Assembly: GCA_035342095.1 (NCBI GenBank)
Contig: DAOQWL010000012.1
Location: forward strand, 28,168 to 92,167
DNA length: 64,000 nucleotides
DNA from: PLanc-01 sp035342095
GTDB lineage: Bacteria; Planctomycetota; Phycisphaerae; Sedimentisphaerales; Anaerobacaceae
Direction of reading: 5' to 3'
Under the pieces are notes generated by a model. The model was not told the origin of the DNA. It worked only from the letters and a program-made list of their open reading frames with translations, and did not search any database. This document shows, in pieces, positions 35,643 to 45,200 of this stretch; positions within the stretch are counted from its first letter, which is position 1; every line of letters begins with the position of its first letter. The position numbers and the translations under genes are program-made.

Positions 35643-37502
35643 ATGGCACGGCGTGGATCGATCGTGGCGGTCCTGGTTGCCTTGGTTTTGACAAGCGGAT
35701 GCACGTTGGGCTCGCGCAGGGGCAAGGCGGCGGTGTCCGGCGAACTGAGGCAGTGGCACAACGTGGTCTTGACGTTCGACGGGCCCCTGCTCGGGGAGAG
35801 CGCGGAGCCGAATCCCTTCTTCGATTGCCGCCTGAACGTCACATTCACGAAGGACGGCCGGCAGTTCGTCGTACCGGGGTATTACGCTGCGGACGGCAAC
35901 GCCGGCCAGACCGGCGCCACCGAAGGCAACAAATGGCGGGTACACTTCCTGCCGCCGGAGGCGGGAGTGTGGACATACACGGCGTCCTTCCGATACGCGC
36001 CGGGAATCGCGGTCGATCCCAATGCGAGCGCAGGCCAGCCGGCCTTCTTCGACGGGGCCACCGGGACCATTTCCATCCTCCCGACGGACAAGACCGGGCG
36101 GGACTTCCGCGCCCAGGGACAGCTCCGCTACATCGGACAGCGATATCTCCAGTTTGCCCAGACCGGGACGTTCTTCCTCAAAGGCGGCGCCGACAGCCCG
36201 GAGAACTTCCTGGCCTATGCCGACTTCGACGGCACGTTCGACGCCGGCGAGCTCAAACGGGAAGGCGAAGCCGCCGGCGGCAAGTTCGTCCACAGGTATC
36301 AGCCGCACATCGAGGACTGGCGCCCCGGCGACCCCACCTGGAAGGACGGCAAGGGAAAGGGCATCATCGGCGCACTGAACTACCTGGCCTCCAAGGGCAT
36401 GAACAGCGTCTATTTCCTCACCTACAACCTCGACGGCGGCGACGGCAAGGACGTCTGGATGTGGACCCATCCCCGCGAGCGACGTCGGTTCGATTGCAGC
36501 AAGCTGGACCAGTGGGAGATCGTCTTCTCGCACATGGACCGGCTCGGCATCGCGATGCACGTCGTCACGCAGGAACAGGAGAACGACCACGCGCTCGACA
36601 AAGGCGCCCTGGGCCCCCTGACGAAGCTCTACTACCGCGAGTTGATCGCCCGGTTCGGACACCACCCCGCGGTGATCTGGAACCTGGGCGAAGAGAACAC
36701 GAACACCCCCGAGCAGCGGAAGGCCTTCGCCAAGCACTTCCACGACGTGGACCCGTACGACCACCCCGTGGTGTGCCACACCTACCCGGGCCAGTACGAC
36801 CAGGTCTACGAGCCGCTGTTGGGATATGAGTGGTTCGAGGGCGTGTCGCTGCAGACAAACGATACGCACGCGCAGACGCTTCGTTGGGTCCGGCGTTCCG
36901 CGGCAGCCGGCAGACGGTGGTTCGTCTGCCTCGATGAGATCGGTCCCTCACAGACCGGCGTCAAGCTCGACAGAGACGACTACTGGCACGATGAGCCCAG
37001 GACGAAGCACCTCTGGGGCAATCTCATGGCCGGCGGCGCCGGCGTCGAATGGTACTTCGGCTACAACCATCCCCACAACGACCTCAATTGCGAGGACTGG
37101 CGCAGCCGCGACCACATGTGGGAGCAGACGCGATATGCTCTCGAGTTCTTCCACAGTTGGCTGCCGTTCGCGAACATGGATCCGAACGACGAGCTGACCA
37201 CAGGCGAGGACGACTACTGCCTGGCGGATCCCGGGAACGTCTACGCCGTATACTTGCCGTCGGGCGGCGCCCCGGAACTCGATCTGGGCGAGACCTCGGA
37301 GACCTTCCAGATCCGATGGTTCAGTCCACGGCAAGGCGGTGTCATCCAGATGGGAACCGTCGCCTCGGTCACCGGACCGGGCAAGGCCAAGATCGGCCAG
37401 CCTCTGGAGGATACCGACAAGGACTGGGTCGCCCTGGTGGAGCGCGTCAGGCCCAGGCAACTGATTCCATCGACGACCCGGCAGAGGCCCGCAGCGCCCT
37501 GA
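35643..37502 (+). CDS. DUF5060-type glycoside-hydrolase-like lipoprotein
   Basis: This 619-residue protein has a lipoprotein signal (LVALVLTSGC). A beta-sandwich DUF5060-like domain follows (about 35-140, WHNVVLTFDGP...NPFFD). A TIM-barrel domain (about 150-530) carries candidate catalytic carboxylates in WNLGEENTNT and CLDEIGPS. A short C-terminal beta domain (about 540-610) resembles the putative collagen-binding domain found in this family. Such proteins are glycosidases or glycan-binding enzymes on the cell surface. AAGGAG lies 8 nt before ATG 35643. The substrate is unknown. It is probably monocistronic. Confidence 0.8.
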   Translation: MARRGSIVAVLVALVLTSGCTLGSRRGKAAVSGELRQWHNVVLTFDGPLLGESAEPNPFFDCRLNVTFTKDGRQFVVPGYYAADGNAGQTGATEGNKWRVHFLPPEAGVWTYTASFRYAPGIAVDPNASAGQPAFFDGATGTISILPTDKTGRDFRAQGQLRYIGQRYLQFAQTGTFFLKGGADSPENFLAYADFDGTFDAGELKREGEAAGGKFVHRYQPHIEDWRPGDPTWKDGKGKGIIGALNYLASKGMNSVYFLTYNLDGGDGKDVWMWTHPRERRRFDCSKLDQWEIVFSHMDRLGIAMHVVTQEQENDHALDKGALGPLTKLYYRELIARFGHHPAVIWNLGEENTNTPEQRKAFAKHFHDVDPYDHPVVCHTYPGQYDQVYEPLLGYEWFEGVSLQTNDTHAQTLRWVRRSAAAGRRWFVCLDEIGPSQTGVKLDRDDYWHDEPRTKHLWGNLMAGGAGVEWYFGYNHPHNDLNCEDWRSRDHMWEQTRYALEFFHSWLPFANMDPNDELTTGEDDYCLADPGNVYAVYLPSGGAPELDLGETSETFQIRWFSPRQGGVIQMGTVASVTGPGKAKIGQPLEDTDKDWVALVERVRPRQLIPSTTRQRPAAP

Positions 37503-37562
37503 CGGGATCTCGCCTGCATGCCGACCGCGTCGCGGTCGCACAGACGAGATGCAAAATGCCTC

Positions 37563-37590
37563 TTGCAAAACTCGCAGTATCCCCTATAAT
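37563..37590 (+). promoter_or_regulatory. Promoter of the TPR/alpha-CTD gene
   Basis: TTGCAA (37563) and a perfect TATAAT (37585), 16-nt spacer, about 65 nt upstream of the start codon. Confidence 0.7.
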
Positions 37591-37660
37591 GCCCGATTGT
37601 CAAAAAATCGCGGGTCATTACGATGCCCCACATGAGTGTTGCCTTTTGGAGACGATATCC

Positions 37661-38971
37661 ATGGAACAGACTGCCGAGTTGCAGATTAACCTGTTTCGGG
37701 AACAACTGCCGTCGTTGGAAGAGTTGCGAGTGCTGTCGCACCTCGTACACGCCAGCGAAGCCAACCGAATGCGCTTTGCCGAGCAGGTCCAGCAGAACGT
37801 GAGCAGCAACGCGGCGATGACTTCGCTTCAGACCGGCATCGGTCTGTTCATCCTGGGCCGAAACCGCGAAGCGCTCGCCAAGCTCCAGAAGGGGCCGGAC
37901 TGCAAAGAGAAGTACCTGTATCTGGCCTTCACCCTCCGCCAGCTCAGAAAGCACGACGAAGCGATCCAGAACCTCCAGCGGGCAAAGGACCACGGCGCCG
38001 AGGCATTGAGCGTAAGCCTTGAAAAGACAGCCACTTACCGCAGTGCCGGAAATCTGGAGGCAGCGGCCAAGGAGATCAAGTCCTGCGCCAACTTCCAGAA
38101 CGTCAGTGCGGAGTACCACTACCAGTTGGCCCGTCTTGAGGAGGCCCAAGGGTTGTACGACAATGCGGTCGCCAACTACAAGACGGCCCTGGAACTGGCG
38201 CCGACGCACCATCGGGCGATGTTTCATCTGGCCTATCGGTACGACCTGTCCGGCTACGAGGACCAGGCGATCGAGCATTATAAGCAGGTGGTTTCCGGCT
38301 CGCCGACCTATGTCAGCGCTCTGCTGAACCTGGCGGTCCTCTACGAGGATCTGGGGGACTTCGACAAGGCAAGCGCCTGCATCGACAAGGTCCTGGAATC
38401 GCACCCCAATCACCCACGTGCGTCGCTCTTCCACAAGGACGTGGAAAGCTCCAAGACGATGCTCTACGACGAGGAGCGGGAGAAGAAGCGAAGCCGAAAG
38501 AACCAGATCCTCGAGACGCCGATCTCCGACTTCGAACTGTCCGTCCGCAGTCGAAACTGCCTGCGGAAGATGAATATCCGCACGCTGGGCGATCTGCTCA
38601 ACATCACCGAGGCGGAACTGCTCTCCTACAAGAACTTCGGCGAGACCTCGCTGCGGGAAATCAAAGCGATCCTCGACCAGAAGGGTCTCCGCCTGGGCCA
38701 GGCGCTGGAGGATAAGCAACTCCAGGTGGAAACCACTCCCGAGCGGGCTGCGACCGACGACAGGGGTCTGATGAACAAGACCGTCGAGGACATCCAATTG
38801 TCCGTACGGGCCCGCAAGTGCCTGCAGAAGCTCAACATCCGCACACTGGGCGAGCTCACTCGCACGACGGATGCCGAGCTGCTGGGCTGCAAGAATTTCG
38901 GGGTCACCAGCCTGAACGAGATCAAAAAGGCGCTGGCCGGTTTCGGCCTGTCGCTGCGGAACCTCGACTAG
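37661..38971 (+). CDS. TPR protein with two RNA polymerase alpha-CTD-like domains
   Basis: This 436-residue cytoplasmic protein has TPR helices at about 45-280, for example YDNAVANYKTALELAPTHHR. Two tandem copies of the RNA polymerase alpha C-terminal domain fold follow (about 285-350 and 370-436). Each has the pattern 'SVR.R.CL...NIRTLG.L......LL..KNFG.TSL.EIK'. The Arg equivalent to alpha R265 and the N-F-G contact motif are kept in both copies. The residue at alpha K298 is Thr in both, and N268 is Lys in the second. It may bind UP-element DNA or transcription factors. It has its own promoter. Confidence 0.85.
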   Translation: MEQTAELQINLFREQLPSLEELRVLSHLVHASEANRMRFAEQVQQNVSSNAAMTSLQTGIGLFILGRNREALAKLQKGPDCKEKYLYLAFTLRQLRKHDEAIQNLQRAKDHGAEALSVSLEKTATYRSAGNLEAAAKEIKSCANFQNVSAEYHYQLARLEEAQGLYDNAVANYKTALELAPTHHRAMFHLAYRYDLSGYEDQAIEHYKQVVSGSPTYVSALLNLAVLYEDLGDFDKASACIDKVLESHPNHPRASLFHKDVESSKTMLYDEEREKKRSRKNQILETPISDFELSVRSRNCLRKMNIRTLGDLLNITEAELLSYKNFGETSLREIKAILDQKGLRLGQALEDKQLQVETTPERAATDDRGLMNKTVEDIQLSVRARKCLQKLNIRTLGELTRTTDAELLGCKNFGVTSLNEIKKALAGFGLSLRNLD

Positions 38972-39035
38972 GCCCGGCGCCCACGATAGGAAAAAGCGGA
39001 AAGTGAAAAGGCAGAGCGGTTGGAGCGATGAAGCG

Positions 39036-40370
39036 ATGAGGCATGGGAACGCCGCGCTTCGCTATCGTTGTGCGCCGGTGCGCCGCCGACTGAGCACGCC
39101 GAATGCACTCGTTCCTGTCCTCTGCTGTCTCTCGATGGTTCTCCTTCTCGGCTGCGAGCACCGCCAGATTATCAGACCCACCCCGCAGATGGACGCCGAC
39201 TCGCAGTTCTGGATTCGTGTGCTGCTCCTGGCCAACGCATCCGAGTGTACCGTCGAGATTCCCTCCCCCTTTCACATCGTACAGGCCGACCTGGGACCGG
39301 GAATCAAACCCGGATCGCCCCCGAGGAAGCCGCTGGGCGGCCCGACCCAACTGAGCATGGTTCGCGGCCAGCTCATGCTGGGCACAACACCGATCCCGAA
39401 CCGCGAGGTCGTGATCCATCCGGAGTCCCCTTTTGTCTTCGGCTTGAACGGGCGAAACTACCGCGGCAGTCTCAAGTTGATCATCAAAGGCGATGGGCAG
39501 GCGTTCGATGTCCTGAACCTGGTGCCGTTGGAACCCTATCTGGCCGGTGTGGTCGGGGAGGAAATGCCCGACTACTGGGAACCTCAGGCGCTCCGAGCCC
39601 AGGCGATCGCTGCCCGCACGTACTGCCTGTACATCAAGAACCGCTTCGGACCCAATCGCAGCTACGATGTCAGCCGGACCCAGGCCAGCCAGGTCTACGG
39701 CGGCGTTGCCGCGGAGTCCTCGCAGGTCTGGAAGGCCGTGAATGGCACGGTCGGAAAAGTCCTGGCCGAGAATCGCGCCCGAGCCGGGCGGGACGCCGCC
39801 TCCCCCTTGTTGGCGAGAGGGCTGTTCCCCGCGTACTTCAGCTCCGTTTGCGGCGGCCATACCAGCAACAGCCAGGACGTGTTCGGCGACTCGTTCGGGC
39901 CCTTGGCGGGAGTCCCCTGTCCCTACTGCAAGGACGTCGCTCGTCTGGACCTGTTCCTGTGGCCCATGGCCCAGTTCAGCCGCAAGACGGTGACCGAGCA
40001 ACTGGTCGCACGTTACCCGAAACTCAAGGCACTTGGGGAAATCAAGGAAGTCGTCGTTGCCGACAAGACCGACTACGGCCAGTTCGCGCGACTGACGAAG
40101 ATCCGCCTCGTCGGCACGACCGGCCAGACCGAGACGCTCCGCGCCGAGGACCTGCGTCTGGCCATCGATTCGAGCGGCCGGCGTCTCAAGAGCACGATCT
40201 GCCAGATCGTTCGCTGGGGCGACGGCTGGGCTTTTCTCGCCGGACGAGGCTGGGGCCACGGCGTCGGCATGTGCCAGTGCGGCGCCGAGGGAATGGCTCG
40301 ACAGGGCCACAGCGCCGAGCAGATTCTTCAGCATTACTACCCCGGCGCCAAGATCGTGAGCGTCTACTGA
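39036..40370 (+). CDS. SpoIID/LytB-domain lipoprotein
   Basis: This 444-residue protein has a lipoprotein-type signal (LSMVLLLGC). The SpoIID fold (about 150-440) has the catalytic-region GEEMPDYWEPQALRAQAIAA and the C-terminal GWGHGVGMCQCGA. SpoIID is a lytic transglycosylase acting on denuded peptidoglycan glycan strands; in non-sporulating bacteria the relatives are thought to act in cell-wall remodelling. Start ATG 39036 has GGAG 9 nt upstream; GTG 39003 is possible. It ends 2 nt before tgt, so the two are co-transcribed. Confidence 0.88.
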   Translation: MRHGNAALRYRCAPVRRRLSTPNALVPVLCCLSMVLLLGCEHRQIIRPTPQMDADSQFWIRVLLLANASECTVEIPSPFHIVQADLGPGIKPGSPPRKPLGGPTQLSMVRGQLMLGTTPIPNREVVIHPESPFVFGLNGRNYRGSLKLIIKGDGQAFDVLNLVPLEPYLAGVVGEEMPDYWEPQALRAQAIAARTYCLYIKNRFGPNRSYDVSRTQASQVYGGVAAESSQVWKAVNGTVGKVLAENRARAGRDAASPLLARGLFPAYFSSVCGGHTSNSQDVFGDSFGPLAGVPCPYCKDVARLDLFLWPMAQFSRKTVTEQLVARYPKLKALGEIKEVVVADKTDYGQFARLTKIRLVGTTGQTETLRAEDLRLAIDSSGRRLKSTICQIVRWGDGWAFLAGRGWGHGVGMCQCGAEGMARQGHSAEQILQHYYPGAKIVSVY

Positions 40371-40372
40371 CC

Positions 40373-41560
40373 ATGGCCTGTTTCGAACTGCTGAGCACCG
40401 ATCCGAACTGCAGTGCCCGTCGCGGCGTGCTGACCACCGCCCACGGGCAGGTCCAGACCCCCGCTTTCATGCCGGTGGGCACCGTCGGGGCCGTCAAAGG
40501 GATGACTCCCGACCAGTTGGAGGCCACAGGCGCCCAAATCCTCCTGGCCAACACATATCACATGCTCCTGCGTCCCGGCGTCGAGGTCGTCGAGAAGCTG
40601 GGCGGCCTCCACGGGCTCATGGCCTGGAACCGACCCATCCTGACGGACAGCGGCGGATATCAGGTCTTCTCCCTGAACGCACTGACGAAAATCGACGACG
40701 AAGGGGTGCGATTCGCCAGCCATCTCGACGGCGCCCCGATCCATCTGAACGCAGAGATCGCCACGCAGATCCAGTTCCGCCTGGGGGCGGACATCATCAT
40801 GTGCTTCGACGAGTGTACGCCGTTCCCGGTCGAAGAGGAGCGACTCCGGCGGGCCGTCGCTCGAACCCTGGACTGGGCGAAACGGTGCAAGACCGCCCAC
40901 GCCGAGTTGACTGAACTCGACGCACGCGCAAATCCCTCAGGCTCACTGGGTCCTATAAATACAACTCCTCGTGCCCCCAGCCTTCTTTTTGGGATCGTAC
41001 AGGGTGGCATCGACCCGCAGCTCCGCCGCCAGTGCGCCGAGCGGATCGTGGACATCGGATTCGATGGATACGCGATCGGCGGCCTGAGCGTCGGCGAGGG
41101 CCACGAGCAGATGGCCCAGACCGTCCGCCATACGACTCCCTGTCTGCCGGTCGAGGCCCCCCGCTACCTGATGGGCGTCGGAATGCCCATCGACATCCTG
41201 GCGGCCGTCCTGGCGGGGGTGGACATGTTCGACTGCGTCCTGCCCACAAGAAATGGACGCAACGCCTTCGCGTTCACCCGCAATGGCCCGCTGCGCCTTC
41301 GCAACAGCATGCACATCGACTCCCGCGAACCCCTGGAGGCCGACTGCGACTGCTACTGCTGTCGGCACTTCAGCCGGGGCGCCCTGCGACACTACTTCAA
41401 CAGCGGCGAGATGCTCGGCCCGATCCTCCTGTCCATCCATAATCTGCGGTTCTACCAGAGACTCATGGCCGACGTCCGCGGGCACATCGAGCAGGGCGAT
41501 TTCGCCGCCTGGGCGGCCGGCGAGATGGGCAAGTACGCCGAAATCAAGGCCGATCAGTAG
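40373..41560 (+). CDS. tgt: Queuine tRNA-ribosyltransferase
   Basis: This 395-residue enzyme exchanges guanine for preQ1 at the wobble position of GUN-anticodon tRNAs. TIM-barrel motifs are complete: TDSGGYQVFSL (general acid/base Asp), the nucleophile in DMFDCVLPTRNGRN, and the zinc site CDCYCCRHF plus IHNL. Relative to the usual Tgt there is an insertion of about 20 residues between WAKRCKTAHAEL and LFGIVQGG; it includes GSLGPINTTPRAPS. The gene starts 2 nt after spoIID-like and precedes yajC and secDF, the synteny seen in many bacteria. Confidence 0.95.
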   Translation: MACFELLSTDPNCSARRGVLTTAHGQVQTPAFMPVGTVGAVKGMTPDQLEATGAQILLANTYHMLLRPGVEVVEKLGGLHGLMAWNRPILTDSGGYQVFSLNALTKIDDEGVRFASHLDGAPIHLNAEIATQIQFRLGADIIMCFDECTPFPVEEERLRRAVARTLDWAKRCKTAHAELTELDARANPSGSLGPINTTPRAPSLLFGIVQGGIDPQLRRQCAERIVDIGFDGYAIGGLSVGEGHEQMAQTVRHTTPCLPVEAPRYLMGVGMPIDILAAVLAGVDMFDCVLPTRNGRNAFAFTRNGPLRLRNSMHIDSREPLEADCDCYCCRHFSRGALRHYFNSGEMLGPILLSIHNLRFYQRLMADVRGHIEQGDFAAWAAGEMGKYAEIKADQ

Positions 41561-41597
41561 GATTTCCTGCTTTTCACCGCCCAAACTGCATTTGAAT

Positions 41598-41626
41598 TTG
41601 ACATTTCCCGCCCTCTGATATAGGCT
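41598..41626 (+). promoter_or_regulatory. Promoter of yajC-secDF
   Basis: TTGACA at 41598-41603 and TAGGCT at 17 nt (or TATAGG at 15 nt), about 40 nt upstream of the yajC start. Confidence 0.5.
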
Positions 41627-41661
41627 ATCACGATTGTCTTTACTTTGGAAAGGAACCCGTA

Positions 41662-42090
41662 ATGGATCATGTGTGGATATTGGCACAGACGGAAACCGGG
41701 CAGGCCCCCGCGCGGATCGAGTCGGAGCCGGTGCAGAGCGGCGGCGAGGCAACCGTCGCGGTGCCGGACTCCCCTGCCGGCTCGCCCCAGGGCGCTCAGC
41801 CCAAGCCGTCCGGGTCATTCTGGACCTTCATGCCGTTCATCGTCATCATGGTCGCCATGTACTTCCTGATGTTCCGCGGCCCGCGGAAGCAGCAACAGCA
41901 GCACAGGGAAATGGTGCAGTCCCTTAAGAAGAATGACCGTGTCCGCACCATCGGCGGTATTTTCGGAACCATCGTGGACATCCGCGGGGACGAGGTCATT
42001 CTCAAGGTGGACGAGCAGAACAACACAAAGATCCGGGTCAGCACCTCGGCCATCGGCAAGACTCTCTCGCAAGACGGAAAGGAATCGTGA
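41662..42090 (+). CDS. yajC: Preprotein translocase accessory subunit YajC
   Basis: This 142-residue inner-membrane protein has an unusually long N-terminal extension (about 45 residues rich in Gln, Pro and Ala). The typical YajC membrane helix follows (FMPFIVIMVAMYFLMFRGPR), then the KKNDRVRTIGGIFGTIVDI domain. YajC associates with SecDF in the Sec holotranslocon. The secDF gene follows after 141 nt. TTGGAAAGGAAC precedes the ATG. Confidence 0.95.
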   Translation: MDHVWILAQTETGQAPARIESEPVQSGGEATVAVPDSPAGSPQGAQPKPSGSFWTFMPFIVIMVAMYFLMFRGPRKQQQQHREMVQSLKKNDRVRTIGGIFGTIVDIRGDEVILKVDEQNNTKIRVSTSAIGKTLSQDGKES

Positions 42091-42231
42091 CGAACTGTTT
42101 TCTGTCGGCCATTTTCTATTTGGCCCGCCGGCCCGCACTGCCGATGGGAGTGGCAGTGACAAGGAGATGCCGGATGCGGCGGTCTACGGTCAATCACAGA
42201 TGACAAACAGCTATTTCGATAGGAAAGCCTT

Positions 42232-45200
42232 ATGAGCAGGAATCTGACGCCCAAGATCATTCTGATCCTCGTTCTCGTGGCGGTGGCCGTTTTGGCCCTG
42301 TACCCGCCGAGCAAGACCCTCAAGCCCGGCATCGACCTGGCCGGCGGAACCAGCCTCATCTACGCCATCGATACCGAAGGCCTGGGCGGCGCCGAAGAGA
42401 AGGGCCTTTCCCAGCGAGTGATCACCGTCCTGCGGCGGCGAATCGACCCCGCCAACATCCAGAACCTCGTCTGGCGTCCCCTGGGCAACACGCGATTCGA
42501 GATCCAGATGCCCCTGGCCAGCAAGGAGACGCAGCAGAAGAAGGATGCGTACCAGACCGCGTTGGATCGCCTGCTCGATAAGAACATCAACCCCGCAGTC
42601 GTCCTGCGCGTCCTCCAACTGCCGGCCGAGCAGCGGACCCGAGAGATTGCTGAGTTCGCCCAGGGCGATCCCAATCGCATGGAGACCCTCAGCAAGCTGA
42701 CCACCCTTCACGACGAACGCAGGCAACTGCAGGCCCGACGCGACACGCTGAACAAGGAACTCGAAACCCTCGGCCAGACCCTCACTGCGGCGCAGGTGAA
42801 CCTCGAACGGGTCCAGGCCAATCGCACGCAGTGGATCAAGCTCAGCGATGAGGCGCTGCGCAAGGAATTGACCGACTTCCTCGGCTCCGAGACCCAGTTG
42901 GAGCCGTTGACCAGCTACGTCAAAGCCTATCGCGGGTTGACCGAGGCCTTCACCAGGCTTACGGAGCAAGGCGGCCTCAATGAACGATACGAGCAGGCCC
43001 GGCGGCAGTTGGACCGCCTGAACATGTCCGAAGAGCAGGTCACTTCGATGCTGGACATAAAAGGCCGCGACAAGGAGGCGAGGATCGGAGAGTTGAAGGC
43101 CAGGTTCGCCGACCGCAAGGACGCAATCGATCAGGTGGTCGCGGCCTACAAAGAGTACGAGCCCTATCGCGGCCGACTCGACGACCCTGCCGACCTCAAG
43201 CGAATGCTCAAGGGCGCAGGCATCCTGGAGTTCCGCATTCTGCCGACAACCGACCGAGGGGAACCGAGCATCGCCGAGAGAGAGCGGTACATCGAGAACC
43301 TCAAGGAGAAGGGTCCCAAGGCCGCCTCAGACAACCGGTACGTCTGGATCCAGATCGAGAACATGGAAGAGTGGCACGTGCAGGACTCGATCGTGGGCCA
43401 GTTCGGCGACAAGTACTACGTCCTGGCCAGCAACCAGCAGGATGAGACCATGCTCCACAGCATAACCACCCGCGAGTGGAAGCTGGAGAACTCCTATCCC
43501 ACCCAGGACTCGATGGGCCGTCGCGCCATCGGGTTTACCCTGAATATCCGGGGCGGCGACCTCTTCTACAACATCACGAGCAAGAACCCGAACCGCCCGC
43601 TGGCCATCCTGCTCGACGACGTGGCGATCTCGGCGCCGAACATCACCGCCGAGGGCGGCATTCGCCAGCGAGGCATCATCCAGGGCACCTTCACCCCGAC
43701 CGAGATCACCGACATGGTGAACAAGTTGAACGCCGGCTCGCTACCCGCCCGACTGATCCCGCAGCCGATCTCCGAAAAGGTCATCGGCCCGTCCGTCGGC
43801 GCCGACAACCTGACCAAGGGGATTCGCTCGGGCATCATCGGTCTGATGCTGGTCGTCGCCTTCATGCTCGTCTACTATGCCATCGGCGGCTCCATCGCGG
43901 ACGTGGCCCTGTTGCTGAACATCCTGTTCACCCTCGCGATCATGGCCGCCATCCGGGCGACGTTCACTCTGCCCGGCATCGCCGGTCTGATCCTGACGAT
44001 CGGCATGAGCGTCGACGCCAACGTGCTGATCTTCGAGAGAATTCGGGAGGAGCAGGAGAAGGGTTCCGGCCTGGCAACCGCCATTCGCAACGGTTACCAG
44101 CGGGCCTTCAGCGCGATCTTCGACTCGAACTTGACGACGATCCTCACGGCGGCCATTCTCTACTACGTCGCATCTGAGGACGTGAAAGGCTTCGCCATCG
44201 TCCTCATGCTCGGCATCGGTTCGAGCTTGTTCACCGCCATCTTCGTGACCCGTGTCATCCTCGACGTTCTGGTCTCCAAGCGGATCATCAAGGACCGCCT
44301 GGCGATGCTGCGTCTGATCAGGGTGCCGAACATCAACTGGATGGGCATGCGCCACATCTTCTACACAGTCTCCGGCATCCTCGTTTTCGGCGGCCTGATT
44401 CTCTTCGTCGCCCGCGGCAGCTCGAAGTACGACATCGAGTTCACCGGCGGAACCAGCGTCCAGATCAATCTGAAAGAGGGCGCATCCCTCACCCGCCAGA
44501 ATGCGGAAGACCTGCTCATGAAGGTGGCCGCGGCCTCGGGCAATGACGACCTGAAGGCCGCCACCGTGTACAGCGTCGGCGACCCCATCGGTCAGGCGCC
44601 CAACGGCGACAAGATTTACGATGAATACGAGATCACCACGGTCGCGGTCAACAAGCTTCAGACGACGGTGACGTTCGAGCCGGGTCCGCGGCCCACGGTC
44701 GAAACCGCCACCGCGGACCTCCGCAAGGCCGAGACGGAGCTGCATCGCGAGGTAGGCAAGATCGAGCTGAAAGCCAGCGGGGACAAGGCGTACGTCGTCA
44801 CGACCACCCGCATCAATCCCACCATGACCCAGAGCGTTCTGGCGAAGGCCTTCCCTGAGGCACAGATCGGCGAGTCGGAAATCCAGGCCGTCGTGACGGA
44901 CGCGATCCGTCAGGCGTTCGAAGGGCAGTTGGAGGTCCAGCAGAACCTCCAGCCGGCGATCACTGCCACCGACAAGATCACCGAGGAGATCGTCGATACG
45001 TATCCCGAGCTGGCCGATTACATCGGCGGCGTCCGGATCGAGACGACGCTCAAGACCCCGGCCCCCCTGGCTGAGATCGACCAGCGACTCAAGGACCTGC
45101 GGTTCCGCCCGGACACGCAGGAACTCGTCTGGTATCCCTACGCGGTGTTCGGTCCCGGCCTGAAAGCCATCGCGCCGGGCCAGCCGGTGAGCACGTTCAC

